Origin: Candidatus Methylomirabilota bacterium
GTDB taxonomy: Bacteria > Methylomirabilota > Methylomirabilia > Methylomirabilales > 2-02-FULL-66-22
DNA: 64,000 bases
Reading direction: 5' to 3'
Assembly (NCBI GenBank): GCA_016209735.1
Contig: JACQVN010000009.1
Span: 113,986 to 177,985, forward strand
The notes under the pieces were generated by a model. That model saw nothing but the letters and a program-made list of their open reading frames with translations, did not search any database and had not been told where the DNA came from. The position numbers were made by a program, and so were the translations under genes. Of this stretch, positions 7,500 through 17,307 are shown piece after piece. Each line of letters opens with the position of its first letter. Within the stretch, counting starts at the first letter, position 1.

Positions 7500-9398
7500 T
7501 CAGGCGATCCTCCGGGACCCCCGGGGGTCGAGGATTTCCCGCATCCACAGCTCCAGCATCATGAGCGCCCACAAGCGGTCGCCGTGGTTGCGGGCACCGC
7601 TGAGGTGTTCCTGCTTCAAGCCATCGACGGTCGCGGCGACCAAGAGGCCTCGTCCGCGCACCCGTCGGGCCGAGAGAAGATCCTCCATGACCTCTCGGAG
7701 GTCCGTCCGCAGCCATTGCCCAAGAGGAATCATGAAGCCTTGTTTCCGGTGGTTGAGCACTTCGGGGGGCAGCAGGGCGGCGAAGGCCTGTTTCAGGAGT
7801 CCCTTCAGCCGAAAGCCGGGCAGCTTGACGGCGGGCGGGATCCTCAGGCTCTCCTCGATGACTCCGTGGTCGCAAAATGGGGCGCGGAGTTCGAGGGAGT
7901 GTGCCATGCTCATCCGGTCTGCCATGGTCAAGAGATCGTCCGGGAGGTAAGTGGCGAGATCGATCCGAAAAGCCCCGTCCACGACCCCATCATGCCCGTG
8001 CGTCGCATAGGCATCTCGCTGTGCCGCCTCGACGTCCGAAATCCAGCGGGCGCGAACCTCCGGCGCGACAAGACGCTCCAGCTCCGCTTCGCGAAAGAAG
8101 CGGGTCCAGCCGATGTACCGATCAGGCATGGACTCTTCTGCCCCCCTGGCGAAGCGGCGGACCCAATCGCCCCAGTTCCGGCTGGCGTCGGTGTCGGAGA
8201 TCAGGCGCGAGCCAATGGAGCTGACCGGGCTCCGGAGCCATCCGGGCGTCCTGGCATACCACTCCGCAAGTCGAACGCCGAGGTAGCGGGGATATCCGGC
8301 GAAGGTTTCGTCTCCGCCGATGCCAGAAAGGGCAACCTTGACGTGCCGTGCCGTGGCTTGTGCGACCACGTAAGTCGGGATGGCCGAAGAATCCGCGAAC
8401 GGTTCGTCGAACTGGCGGACAATGGGGGTCAGGAGGTCGACCGCCTTGGGGGCCAGGATCTCTTCATGGTGATCCGTCTCAAAACGCCGCGCCACCGCGC
8501 GGGCATACGGAAGTTCGTTGAAGGAAGGGGCGGAAGGCCCGAAGCCGATCGAGAAGGTCGCGATGCGCTGGCTGGTGACCTCACGCATGGTGGCAACGAC
8601 TGCGCTGGAGTCGATCCCACCGCTCAGGAAGACTCCCAGCGGGACATCGCTCTCGAGGCGAAGGCGAACGGCCTCCCGCAGTATGTGTCGGATGCGGGCA
8701 GCCGCCTCGGCGGGAGACGGGGCCGGCACGAACTCCCCTTGGGGAAGGCCCCAGTATCGTTCGACGGCCAGGCTCCCCTGTCTGAAAGTGGCCCTGTGCC
8801 CTGGCGGAAGCTTGCAGATGTCAGAGAATATCGACCGATCAGCCGGCGTGTACCCGAAGGCGAGATAGTGATGGAAGGCCTCCCAGTCGATGTTTCCCCC
8901 CGCCTCGGGATGGCAGAGGAGCGCCTTGATCTCCGAGGCGAAGAGGAACAGACCATCCCGCTGCCAGTAAAAGAGGGGTTTCTTTCCCATCCGGTCCCGG
9001 GCGAGGAAAAGGCGCCGCCTCCCGGCATCCCAGATGGCGAAGGCAAACATCCCCCGGAGGGTCTCGACGCAGTGCTCCCCCGCCTCTTCGTACAGATGGA
9101 GGATCGCCTCGGTATCGCTCCGGGTCCGGAACAGATGCCCCCGGCTCTCGAGATCTCCCCGGAGGTCGCGGTGATTGTAGATCTCGCCGTTGAAGACGAT
9201 GTGGAGGGAGCCATCCTCGTTCGTCATGGGTTGGCGACCGCCGGCGAGATCGATGATGGAGAGACGCCGCATCCCCAGTCCAACTTCGGGACCGACCCAT
9301 ACCCCCTCATCGTCCGGTCCGCGGTGCGCGAGAACGCCAACCATCTGCTCCAGCACGGCGCGATCCCTCTCTCCAACGAAACCGGCGATGCCGCACAC
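7500..9398 (-). CDS. asnB: Asparagine synthase-type glutamine amidotransferase
   Basis: 632 aa, full length for the family. MCGIAGFVGERD places the nucleophilic Cys2 at the processed N-terminus; RGPDDEGVW and FNGEIYNHRDLR complete the class II glutaminase site. The C-terminal ATP-pyrophosphatase domain has VPLGVFLSGGIDSSAVVA (PP-loop, about residue 254) and ALSGIGGDETFAGYPRY. It may make asparagine, but AsnB paralogues inside polysaccharide loci are thought to amidate uronic acids or other glycan carboxylates, which the location favours. It is embedded between GT genes on the minus strand. It was considered as a lasso cyclase and rejected. Confidence 0.93.
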   Translation of the reverse strand: MCGIAGFVGERDRAVLEQMVGVLAHRGPDDEGVWVGPEVGLGMRRLSIIDLAGGRQPMTNEDGSLHIVFNGEIYNHRDLRGDLESRGHLFRTRSDTEAILHLYEEAGEHCVETLRGMFAFAIWDAGRRRLFLARDRMGKKPLFYWQRDGLFLFASEIKALLCHPEAGGNIDWEAFHHYLAFGYTPADRSIFSDICKLPPGHRATFRQGSLAVERYWGLPQGEFVPAPSPAEAAARIRHILREAVRLRLESDVPLGVFLSGGIDSSAVVATMREVTSQRIATFSIGFGPSAPSFNELPYARAVARRFETDHHEEILAPKAVDLLTPIVRQFDEPFADSSAIPTYVVAQATARHVKVALSGIGGDETFAGYPRYLGVRLAEWYARTPGWLRSPVSSIGSRLISDTDASRNWGDWVRRFARGAEESMPDRYIGWTRFFREAELERLVAPEVRARWISDVEAAQRDAYATHGHDGVVDGAFRIDLATYLPDDLLTMADRMSMAHSLELRAPFCDHGVIEESLRIPPAVKLPGFRLKGLLKQAFAALLPPEVLNHRKQGFMIPLGQWLRTDLREVMEDLLSARRVRGRGLLVAATVDGLKQEHLSGARNHGDRLWALMMLELWMREILDPRGSRRIA

Positions 9399-9437
9399 GT
9401 CGAATTCCTTCCGTCTACCGGCGTTCGGATGCGGATC

Positions 9438-10262
9438 TCAAGGGATGGGGGGCTCCCCGGGTTTGCCTTTCGGCCCAGGAGGCTCCTCCCTTGCGCCTGC
9501 CTGCATTTCCCACAATTTGGCGTAGGAGACGAAGTAGCTCATGGCGCGGAAGACATACCACAGGAAACCGGGCAGGCCCTGGCGGAAACCTCGTTTCAGG
9601 ATGTAACGCTGAAAGAAAACCAACAGGGGTTTCAGGAAGAAGTACCAGGCATAATTGCGCGGACGGAGCACCACGCCCTTCTCTCGCATGTCCTGGGCGG
9701 TGAGGGACGTGTACCGGTTGAACTTGTCGAAGTAGACGCCAAGGGATGAATAGGCTTCCGAGTGGACGAGCGGAGTCTTGAGGGTTAGGACCCGGCCCTG
9801 TACAACGATCTCTTCATCCACGTGAGAGTTCGTAAAACGCCCGCAATCGCGGCGAAAGCCCCGGACAAGAGGGGCGGTGAAGACGCCCCGGTAGGCGAAA
9901 GTCTGGCCGAGGAATGCCCCTGGCCGGTGAACGGCGACCCCCTCCCCCCGTCCCGACGCGATGGCCTCCAGAATCTCGTCCCGCAACCCGGGCGGGACCC
10001 GCTCGTCGGCATCGAGGTTGAAGATCCACTCGCCGGTACTGCGGTCCACTGCGAACTGCTTCTGTTCGCCGAACCGCGTCAACTCGCGCTGATACACCCG
10101 TGCGCCGAACTCCCGGCAAATGTCGGGCGTCCCGTCCTGGCTGAACTGGTCGACGACGATGACCTCAGCCGCCCAGCGCACCGAGTCGAGGCACGCCCGA
10201 ATGCGGGAGGCCTCGTTCCGGGTAATGATCACTACGGAGACGCTGGGACTAGCCTCGTTCAT
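9438..10262 (-). CDS. Glycosyltransferase family 2 (WaaE/KdtX-like)
   Basis: 274 aa, GT-A fold. SVVIITRNEASRIRACLDSVRWAAEVIVVDQFSQDGTPDI is the nucleotide-sugar binding start, and IFNLDADERVPPGL holds the DxD metal motif. The length and the C-terminal region with aromatic/hydrophobic segments (YFFLKPLLVFFQRYIL) resemble the WaaE/KdtX-like lipopolysaccharide core glucosyltransferases. It overlaps the upstream methyltransferase stop by 14 nt. Substrate not determinable. Confidence 0.9.
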   Translation of the reverse strand: MNEASPSVSVVIITRNEASRIRACLDSVRWAAEVIVVDQFSQDGTPDICREFGARVYQRELTRFGEQKQFAVDRSTGEWIFNLDADERVPPGLRDEILEAIASGRGEGVAVHRPGAFLGQTFAYRGVFTAPLVRGFRRDCGRFTNSHVDEEIVVQGRVLTLKTPLVHSEAYSSLGVYFDKFNRYTSLTAQDMREKGVVLRPRNYAWYFFLKPLLVFFQRYILKRGFRQGLPGFLWYVFRAMSYFVSYAKLWEMQAGAREEPPGPKGKPGEPPIP

Positions 10263-11004
10263 CGTCGACCCGCCTTGCCTTCAGGACGAGATTCTCTCCC
10301 CGGAGGAGCACGGGGCTGCGCAGGGATTGGGCATTCCTGTCCCCAGGATACTTCCACGCCGTGGCGCAGCGGATGGGGAGGGAGAGGGCGACTTCTGCGA
10401 GGCGCGTTGCCAAATGGGCGATGGGGCGGACGGCCAGAGCACGGCTCACCAACCGGTTCGTCGCCACCCTTTCGAGCGTGAATCCGGCGGCATTCAACGC
10501 GTGCCGCAAGACAGGGAAGGGAAGAGGGCTGATGTGGCCCCGTTGCGCCCAGAACGCGCCGGGGCATGGGGACATGGTATCGAAGAAGTCAAAGGTGCCG
10601 AACAGCAAGAAATGGAGGCGCGAGTAGACGCTCTGGATGTTCGGTGTTGAGACAATGAGACAGCCGTCACGTCGCACAACGCGGCCGAATTCCTGGACAG
10701 TGAAGCGGGGATGGAGCAGATGTTCGAGCGCTTCGAGGCAGATGATCCCGTCCAGCGAATTCGTCGCGTAGGGGAGGGGCTGGTTCAGGTCGACCTGACG
10801 GCAGGGCGGCTGCTGAGGAACATAGGCGGCTGGATCGATGTCGCAGGCTTCGACTGAGAATCCTCGCGAGAGAAGGCGCGGGACGAGAGCGCCCACGCCG
10901 GCTGCCGCGTCGAGGAAGCACCCCCGCGGCTCATCCTCCAGCAGGTGCAGCACGACGTCATGCATCCCCCAAGCCGAATGCTGTTGGAGGCTCGGACCGC
11001 TCAT
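10249..11004 (-). CDS. Class I SAM-dependent methyltransferase
   Basis: 251 aa. CFLDAAAGVGALVPRLLSRGFSVEACDIDP is SAM motif I with the acidic ribose-binding residue; YATNSLDGIICLEALEHLLHPRFTVQEFGRVVRRDGCLIVSTPN gives motifs II-III. It lies between GT9 and GT2 genes with overlaps at both ends (4 nt with the GT9 stop, 14 nt with the GT2 start), so it is co-translated and probably methylates a sugar or lipid intermediate. Confidence 0.88.
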   Translation of the reverse strand: MSGPSLQQHSAWGMHDVVLHLLEDEPRGCFLDAAAGVGALVPRLLSRGFSVEACDIDPAAYVPQQPPCRQVDLNQPLPYATNSLDGIICLEALEHLLHPRFTVQEFGRVVRRDGCLIVSTPNIQSVYSRLHFLLFGTFDFFDTMSPCPGAFWAQRGHISPLPFPVLRHALNAAGFTLERVATNRLVSRALAVRPIAHLATRLAEVALSLPIRCATAWKYPGDRNAQSLRSPVLLRGENLVLKARRVDDERG

Positions 11005-12068
11005 CGCTTGCCGGCGGGTTCAGCCATTCCTTGGCCTGCGAGAGCTGTCTTGACCGCTGAGAACATACGCTCTACCGGGATCTCTTGGACGGTTGCCGCC
11101 CGGACGACGCTCGCCCGGTCCGATACGGGCCAGAAACGCACCGGGTCGGTCGGCCCCATGGTCGAAACGGACGGGAGGCCCAACGCGCAGGCGAGGTGCA
11201 GCGGCCCCGAGTTGTTCCCGACGAAGAGAGCGGCTCGGCTCATGACCGCGCCGCAAACGCCGAGACCTTCTCCGCAGATCACCACCGGTCTGGTGCGCAT
11301 CTTGCCCGTGACCTCGCGCAGGAGTCGCGCGTCTCCCGCGTCCCCCAGCAACAGGGGCGCGAGCCCCAAGGCAACCGTGCGGTCGGCGAGCTCCGCGAAG
11401 CGTGGACCGGGCCACCGCTGTGCGGCGTAGAAGCCGCCGGGATGGAATACCGCATAGGGGCCCCGGACACCCGACCGGGCCAGCAGCGCGTCCGCCGCTC
11501 GGTGCTGTTCGGGCCGGAGAGAGATCTCAGGGGGGCAGGTCTCGGGCCGGAGGCCGAGGGCGCGAAGGAGGTCGAATGACTCCTGGACAAAGTGCTTCTT
11601 GCGCCCCGGACGGACGGCGAGGTCAAAGAGATGCCCCCTTCCCCCGATGTCGAATCCCACCGTAAACCGGGCACGGACGCGGCGGAGCACCAAGGCGGGG
11701 CGGAGGATATAGTCGCAGTGCATGTCGATTCCGAGATCGAAAGGCTCACCGGCCAGAGCGGCGGCGGTCTCGACTTCTCGCCCCGGCTCGAGGGGTACGA
11801 TCTCATCCACGAGCCCGGTGGCCGAAAGCAGTTCGGCAGCGAAGGGCCGCGCCGCAAGCACGATCCGAGCGGTTGGATAGAAAGTCCGGAGGTTGCCGAG
11901 GAAGGGGGTAGATAGCACGAGGTCTCCGATCCGATCCAGCCGAAGCACGAGCACTCTGCGGAGCTCCGTCGGCGGGGAGGCTCGGCGGCGCCTGAGCGCG
12001 AGGGGCGCCAGCAGGGCGGCACGTGTCACCAGGTAGCTGTCCCGAAGGAAGTCGCGTGCGCCGCTCAT
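11001..12068 (-). CDS. Glycosyltransferase family 9 (heptosyltransferase-like)
   Basis: 355 aa. RVLVLRLDRIGDLVLSTPFLGNLR is the GT9 signature start, FHPGGFYAAQRWPGPRFAELAD the central donor-binding segment, and FVGNNSGPLHLACALGLPSV the conserved C-terminal block seen in WaaC/WaaF/RfaQ. GT9 enzymes add heptose to the lipopolysaccharide core. A gmhA gene for the heptose precursor pathway is present at 45.6 kb in this window, which fits. ATGA overlap with the next gene downstream. Confidence 0.92.
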   Translation of the reverse strand: MSGARDFLRDSYLVTRAALLAPLALRRRRASPPTELRRVLVLRLDRIGDLVLSTPFLGNLRTFYPTARIVLAARPFAAELLSATGLVDEIVPLEPGREVETAAALAGEPFDLGIDMHCDYILRPALVLRRVRARFTVGFDIGGRGHLFDLAVRPGRKKHFVQESFDLLRALGLRPETCPPEISLRPEQHRAADALLARSGVRGPYAVFHPGGFYAAQRWPGPRFAELADRTVALGLAPLLLGDAGDARLLREVTGKMRTRPVVICGEGLGVCGAVMSRAALFVGNNSGPLHLACALGLPSVSTMGPTDPVRFWPVSDRASVVRAATVQEIPVERMFSAVKTALAGQGMAEPAGKR

Positions 12069-12080
12069 GCCTACCAGCCC

Positions 12081-13190
12081 TCAAGGACACAGGTGGGGAG
12101 CGGGATCACCGTGCACCTCATCGTACAGCTCTTCGATTCTTCGCATGGCGGCGGCGGCATCAAATCGCTTCGCCACATGATCCCTCGCGGCAGCACCCAT
12201 CTCTCGGCGTTTTTTCGGATCCTGGGCCAGCTCGCGGAGTCCCCGCCAAAGCGCATGGGTGTCCCCTGCGGGCACGAACATGCCAGACTCTCCGTCGCGA
12301 AAGGTCTCGGCATTGCCGCCGAGGGGGGTGGCCACGCATGGGATGCCGCTGGCCATCGCTTCCAGGAGCGCGCGCGAGAGGCCCTCGCGGAGGAGCGTCG
12401 GAAGGGCAAAGACGTCCAGGGCGGCATAAAAGGCCGCCAGGGACTCCGAGAATGGCAGGAAGATCACCCGAGCGGGAGCGACGGCCCTGAGGGCCGTTTC
12501 GTCCTTACCCCGGCCGGCGATGAGCAGTCTGGCGTCCGGGGATTCATGTCGCAGCCGCTCAAATGCTGCGAAGAGAACGTCAAGGCCTTTCTCGCGGATC
12601 AACTGCCCGCTATAGCCGATGACGAAGGCACGATCCGCGATGCCGAGTTCTTTTCGCAGTGCGGCCCCCGCTGCCGTTGTCTGATATTCCCCGATATCGA
12701 CGCCGTTGGGAATCACGCACAGCTTGTTTCGGTGCCATCGCGGGAATCGGGAAGCGACGGCGCGGGAAACGCATATGATCCTCTTGCACAATGGGGGGAC
12801 GAGGAAATCCCACGCTCCGCCGGATTCCGAGGTCCTGGCATGAAAGATGACAGGGGATCTTGGATGGGCGGTGAACGCCAGGCCGCTTATCATCGCGGTA
12901 TAGAGCGTGTCGCAGTGAACGATATCGGGCCGCAGCGCGCGGGCCCGCCGGCGAAACGATCCGGCGGCACGTATCGCGCACGCCGAATCGACGGGGGCGT
13001 TCGCGCCGAGGAACCCTACCTCGGCCCCGAGGACCCGTGCGCGGCGTGCCACTTCGCCCTCGGTCGGGCAGAGCACGAGTGGCATGAACCGCTTCCGATC
13101 GAGGTGCCGCAGCAGCAGGAAGAGACTTATCTGCCCGCCGCCCACGATATCCGCGTAGCCACTCACATAGAGAATCCGTATCGGTTGCAT
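12081..13190 (-). CDS. Glycosyltransferase family 4
   Basis: 369 aa, start MQPIRILYVSGYADIVGGGQISLFLLLRHL. PDIVHCDTLYTAMISGLAF and FHARTSESGG in the acceptor domain, then FVIGYSGQLIREKGLDVLFAAF and LLIAGRGKDETALR, with the donor-site run VFALPTLLREGLSRALLEAMASGIPCVAT in the C-terminal domain. A typical GT-B retaining enzyme. It ends 12 nt before the GT9 start and is preceded by another GT4 only 2 nt upstream, so this is an uninterrupted operon. Confidence 0.92.
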   Translation of the reverse strand: MQPIRILYVSGYADIVGGGQISLFLLLRHLDRKRFMPLVLCPTEGEVARRARVLGAEVGFLGANAPVDSACAIRAAGSFRRRARALRPDIVHCDTLYTAMISGLAFTAHPRSPVIFHARTSESGGAWDFLVPPLCKRIICVSRAVASRFPRWHRNKLCVIPNGVDIGEYQTTAAGAALRKELGIADRAFVIGYSGQLIREKGLDVLFAAFERLRHESPDARLLIAGRGKDETALRAVAPARVIFLPFSESLAAFYAALDVFALPTLLREGLSRALLEAMASGIPCVATPLGGNAETFRDGESGMFVPAGDTHALWRGLRELAQDPKKRREMGAAARDHVAKRFDAAAAMRRIEELYDEVHGDPAPHLCP

Positions 13191-13192
13191 GG

Positions 13193-14281
13193 TCAGGATC
13201 GGTAAAGCTGCTCGATGTCTGCGATCATCCGCTGGGGAGTGAACCGCTCGCGGTACAGCTTCCTTCCGGCCTCGCCCATGGAGCGGGCTCGTTCGGAGTC
13301 GCCCAGGACTGCGACGAGACAGGCCGCCGCATGTGTGGGATCACCGGGAGCACAGAGCAGTCCATTGACGCCATCCCGGATTACCTCCGGAATCCCGCCA
13401 ACCGCCGCGCCGATCAAAGGTTTAGAAGCCGCCATCCCCTCGATGAGGGCCAAGGACAGCCCCTCCTGCCTCGGGGGAAGCAGGGATAGGGCGTCCATGG
13501 CGGCCAAGGCTTCTCCGATGTTCGGGAGCAGCCCCGTGAAGATGGCGGCGACCTTGGCCTGACAGGCCCGCTGTTCCAGTTCCTGTCGAAGCGGTCCATC
13601 GCCCACGACGAGCAGGACCAGGTTCGGGATGGCCTCTTGAGCCATCCGGACTGCGTCCAGCAGGACGGTGTGCCCTTTGTGGGGGGCCAGAGAAGCCACG
13701 CACCCCAGCACCTTCATACCGTCCGCGATCCCGAAACGCCTGCGCGCGAGCGTCGAGTCCGGAAGCACGGGCTCGGGTGCACCGTTGTAAACGACCTGCG
13801 TCCTGGAGGGGGAGATTCGCTCGTGTTCGACAACGAAGGCCCGGACCGATTCCGAGACACAAAGCACCTTCGTCGTCGCGAAGGAGAGGAGCCGTTCGAA
13901 TCGCCGCTGGCGGGGCTGAAGGTGGTAGCCGTGGGAGTGCACGTGGGCGAAGATCGCAGGCGTGCGCGCCAGGACCGCAGCGACTCGTCCGACGGCACAG
14001 GCCGTGTAACCATGACAGTGCGCGATCTCGACTCGGGTCCGCCGCATTCGAAGGGCGAGCGCAAGCACGAAGCCGATCGAGGGGCGTGCCTCCATGTGGA
14101 AGAGCTCCACAGGCGTGCCACTGCAGCGAATCTCGCCGGCGATGTCTCCGCCACCAGCGAGACACCAGACCGCAGGGGAGAAGAGGCGGCGATCCAACCC
14201 GGTGACGATGTGCCGCACGACTGTCTCGAGCCCTCCTCGTCTGAGGTCTTCGACAAGATGAACCACGACGGCCGGAGACAT
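13193..14281 (-). CDS. Glycosyltransferase family 4
   Basis: About 362 aa from the ATG at 14279-14281 (MSPAVVVHLVEDLRRGGLETVV); the ORF track's extra 26 residues are arginine-rich and not family-like. IAHCHGYTACAVGRVAAVLA marks the acceptor domain, MKVLGCVASLAPHKGHTVLLDAV, LVVGDGPLRQEL and LSLLPPRQEGLSLALIEGMAASKPLIG the donor domain. Stop lies 2 nt before the next GT4 gene. Confidence 0.9.
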   Translation of the reverse strand: MSPAVVVHLVEDLRRGGLETVVRHIVTGLDRRLFSPAVWCLAGGGDIAGEIRCSGTPVELFHMEARPSIGFVLALALRMRRTRVEIAHCHGYTACAVGRVAAVLARTPAIFAHVHSHGYHLQPRQRRFERLLSFATTKVLCVSESVRAFVVEHERISPSRTQVVYNGAPEPVLPDSTLARRRFGIADGMKVLGCVASLAPHKGHTVLLDAVRMAQEAIPNLVLLVVGDGPLRQELEQRACQAKVAAIFTGLLPNIGEALAAMDALSLLPPRQEGLSLALIEGMAASKPLIGAAVGGIPEVIRDGVNGLLCAPGDPTHAAACLVAVLGDSERARSMGEAGRKLYRERFTPQRMIADIEQLYRS

Positions 14282-14465
14282 CCCGTGCCGGTCATCCCCG
14301 CCGCTGGGGGTTGTGGGCGCATACCAGGACTGATGCCTTCCCGCGCAGGAAGTCCTCACGCGTCTGCTCTCAGGTCACGGGTCAGCCGTGGTCCGCGCGC
14401 GGCCCGTCCCCTTCCACGCCTCGGGGACGGGGTCTGGCGAAGCGGCGTAAAGCCTGGGCAGGGAT

Positions 14466-16043
14466 TCAACGAATTCGATAGATGAGGATCCGGCGCCCCG
14501 CACGGTCTTCCACGCGGTGCACGAGCTCGAGATCGGGAGAGGCCGGCGGCTTCTCGCCGAGCAAACCCGCGAGGTCGGGGCGCGATTGGGGCAAGCGATA
14601 GTTGTCGGCAAGCAGATATCGAACGCCAGCGCGGCGTCCCGCCTGGATCAAGCTCTCCAGGGAGTGCAGGGCAAAGGGAATCGCATGCGATTCTGTGTAA
14701 TAGATGGCTGACCCGTAGGAGCCGATGAAGGGGACCTTCGGTCCCCCCGTCCGCCGTAACCACATCCCCGCGGCCTTCTCGACCGCGGCCGGGTCCTGCC
14801 GGAACCACGGGCGCACGATCCACGGCACGAAACTGATCAGTACCAGGGTGAGCCACAAGAGGCTCCGTCTCGACAGACGGCCCCGCGGCGAGCCGCCCGC
14901 CGCGGGCAGACGCGCCAGCCCGATGCCACCAAGAATGGCGAACACGGGAATCAGCGATACAAAATAGCGCGCGTCCACCAAATAGACAAGGACCCCCGCC
15001 AGGGGCAAGGGAACCACTGCCAGGATCCACTCGGGTGGCCCGGGCGGCCGACGGAAGCGCAACTGCACGATCCCGAGGACGAGGAGAGCGAATCCGCCAC
15101 CCGCCAGCAGCGACGAGATCACATACTTGTCGATGAGATGCAAGTTTATCGCCACGCGTTTCGCCATCGCGCCCGGGTGCGCGAGGGCGTAGGCGAGAAC
15201 ACCGGAAGGGACGTCTTCGCTCCGCAGCTCGGCCAGGCGTCGCTCGTAGAAACTGGCTTGCTGTTCGTCGCCCACGCTCTCGCCGAAGACCAGCGAAACT
15301 CCCCCCTTCCCGCTCCAGTGCCAGTGGCCAGTGTGACTCCGCACCAGCGCCATGTACGGAGAGACGATGGCGATCCAACAGACCGTGACAATCGCCAGGC
15401 GAGCCAGAACCAATCGTCTCGTCCAAAGCGAACCGAAGAGGGCAGGAGCAAGAATCAGCAGCACCCACGCCAGCGCGAGATACGCCATCCCTTCGGGCCT
15501 GGCGAGGGTCGAGAGGCCCCCCAGGATGCCGGTTGCGACGGCCAGCCCCCACGACCCGACCCGGAGGGTGCGAACGAGAACAAAGAGAAAGAGGGTGAGG
15601 CACAGACCAAAGGTGGCCTCCGCCAGCACCTTCGTGCTGGCCTCGATTGCCGACGGCGTCAGCGCGACGAGGAGCCCGGCGGTCCACAGCACCGCCTCGT
15701 CAGTCGTTTCATCGGCGAGCCAAAGTGTCGGCCAAATCCAAAGGCCACCGAGAACCGCGGAAAGCACTCGAGCGGTCCACTCAGGATCGTTCCAGACCCC
15801 CAGGAATGGCGCGAGCAGGAGAGAATACAGCGGCGGGTGCAGGACATTGACCTCCCGCCAGTTCGCGAACAGCGCCGTGGCGTTCTGCAGGTAGGCTATC
15901 CCGTCAGACTCGATTCCCTCGCGTCGTGTCGCAACGAGTAATCGTATGGCGATCGCCAGGGCGCATAGAAGCGCGCCGGGAAGCCACGTTTTCCTCCAGG
16001 TTTCCCGCCACAGGGCGCCTGCCACCATAGCCCCGTTCCCCAT
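14466..16043 (-). CDS. GT-C glycosyltransferase, PMT_2/ArnT-like membrane protein
   Basis: 525 aa, multi-spanning. The N-terminal membrane helix is followed by ATRREGIESDGIAYLQNA, where the aspartate sits in the first external loop as in dolichyl/undecaprenyl-phosphate-mannose family enzymes, and LHPPLYSLLLAPFLG. Around ten hydrophobic helices follow, then a soluble C-terminal tail from about residue 400 (FVPWIVRPWFRQDP). It would move a lipid-linked sugar on the outer face of the inner membrane. About 180 nt separate it from the GT4 gene downstream, and no gene fits there. Confidence 0.85.
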   Translation of the reverse strand: MGNGAMVAGALWRETWRKTWLPGALLCALAIAIRLLVATRREGIESDGIAYLQNATALFANWREVNVLHPPLYSLLLAPFLGVWNDPEWTARVLSAVLGGLWIWPTLWLADETTDEAVLWTAGLLVALTPSAIEASTKVLAEATFGLCLTLFLFVLVRTLRVGSWGLAVATGILGGLSTLARPEGMAYLALAWVLLILAPALFGSLWTRRLVLARLAIVTVCWIAIVSPYMALVRSHTGHWHWSGKGGVSLVFGESVGDEQQASFYERRLAELRSEDVPSGVLAYALAHPGAMAKRVAINLHLIDKYVISSLLAGGGFALLVLGIVQLRFRRPPGPPEWILAVVPLPLAGVLVYLVDARYFVSLIPVFAILGGIGLARLPAAGGSPRGRLSRRSLLWLTLVLISFVPWIVRPWFRQDPAAVEKAAGMWLRRTGGPKVPFIGSYGSAIYYTESHAIPFALHSLESLIQAGRRAGVRYLLADNYRLPQSRPDLAGLLGEKPPASPDLELVHRVEDRAGRRILIYRIR

Positions 16044-16219
16044 GGGCTGTCACCCGAGGTCAGACTGCGAAGGGGGCCGACTGCGGCTCCCAGGACCTGC
16101 CGACATCCCTGCGGGCGGTCCCGCGTGGGTCGCGGGATGGCAACGACTCCAACGCCCTCCCGCCTTCTCGCCGCCGGCGTGGCTGCGCCACCGCGCCCGA
16201 GGTCCTCGCGTGCCGCGGG

Positions 16220-17236
16220 TCAGGCCTGGCCAAGCGTCTCCAGCAGGCGTCGTACGCGATGGCTGTACGTGTGGCTGGCCAGAACGGTTGCCTGCCCATG
16301 ACGCGCCACCTCGTCGCGCTCGGTCTCGTGAGCCAGGTAGTGGAGGGCTTTGTGGCGCAGTGCGGCCGGGTCTTTGAATATGGAAAGATCGACGCCATCC
16401 TGAAACAGTGCCCGAACGTCTTTGCGATCGTCGCAGAGAAGAAAGGCCCCGCAGGCCAAGGCCTCGTAGACCCGAGGTGAGGCCTGGTGGCTTTGTGGGC
16501 CGGGCCCCGCGTAGTGGGCGCAGAGCACAATCCTGGAGGCGCTGTAGACCCGGGTCCAGACCTCATGGCGGGCCTCCGCCCCCCGCACCTTGCGGCGGAG
16601 CCCGGGGTTCCCGAGCTCTTGCGCCCCGGGTCCCCAGATGGCCAGATCCAGATCCGCGAGCGCCTCCAGCATCTCGATCCGGTTCGGGTACATGTCGGCG
16701 TGCAGGCTTCCCACAAAGGCGATGTCATGACCGTATCGATGTTGCTCCTCTGAAGAAAGCGGGACCGAGCGGTGGAGATCCGGGTCGCAGGCGAAGGGGA
16801 GCCAGCAGGCCGGCCGCCGCAGCGGCGCGTGCCGGAGTGCCTCGATCATCTCGGTGCCGCCGCAAAACACGAAGTCGAAGTGTGGGGCCAGGGCGATCCG
16901 GGGATCGGCGGGCTTCACGGGGTCAATGGTCCAGAGTGCCGTGACGACTCCAGCTCGACGCGCAGCCTCGATTGTCCCGGGGAAGATCCGCTCGCCGCCG
17001 GCGCAAAGGAGAATGCTCGGCCGGGTTCGCCGTACGGTCTCCACGAGTCGCCGGTTGAGCCGGGCAAGGTCCAAACGGCCGACGAGCGGGACTGCGGCGC
17101 GAAGCCTCCCGGGGAGAGCGAAGGCTCGATCGTCGAATGGGACAGTCTCATGGCCCAGCGCCCGGATGGCCCCCTCGACGTACTCGGTAATCGTCGGGAA
17201 ATGGGGGTTTCGGGCTGTGGCAAAGACGATCCGCAT
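16220..17236 (-). CDS. CgeB-family glycosyltransferase
   Basis: 338 aa. MRIVFATARNPHFPTITEYVEGAIRALGHE, RPSILLCAGGERIFPGTIEAARRAGVVTALWTIDP and FDFVFCGGTEMIEAL fit the N-terminal domain of the CgeB-like GT-B group. The C-terminal part has SPRVYEALACGAFLLCDDRKDVRALFQDG, the donor-binding block of that group. Spacer 16044-16219 shows no gene. Role in glycan assembly inferred from the locus. Confidence 0.82.
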   Translation of the reverse strand: MRIVFATARNPHFPTITEYVEGAIRALGHETVPFDDRAFALPGRLRAAVPLVGRLDLARLNRRLVETVRRTRPSILLCAGGERIFPGTIEAARRAGVVTALWTIDPVKPADPRIALAPHFDFVFCGGTEMIEALRHAPLRRPACWLPFACDPDLHRSVPLSSEEQHRYGHDIAFVGSLHADMYPNRIEMLEALADLDLAIWGPGAQELGNPGLRRKVRGAEARHEVWTRVYSASRIVLCAHYAGPGPQSHQASPRVYEALACGAFLLCDDRKDVRALFQDGVDLSIFKDPAALRHKALHYLAHETERDEVARHGQATVLASHTYSHRVRRLLETLGQA

Positions 17237-17307
17237 GGGGGCGAGGGGTGCTCTCCGGCACCAGGAGCGCCTGCTACGCTGGCAGCGAGGCTTTCCGGAA
17301 GATCAAA

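Noticed and set aside
7230-9749. 839-aa plus-strand ORF opposite asnB
   Set aside because: Runs antisense to the clear AsnB gene, low-complexity with no domain; a high-GC shadow.
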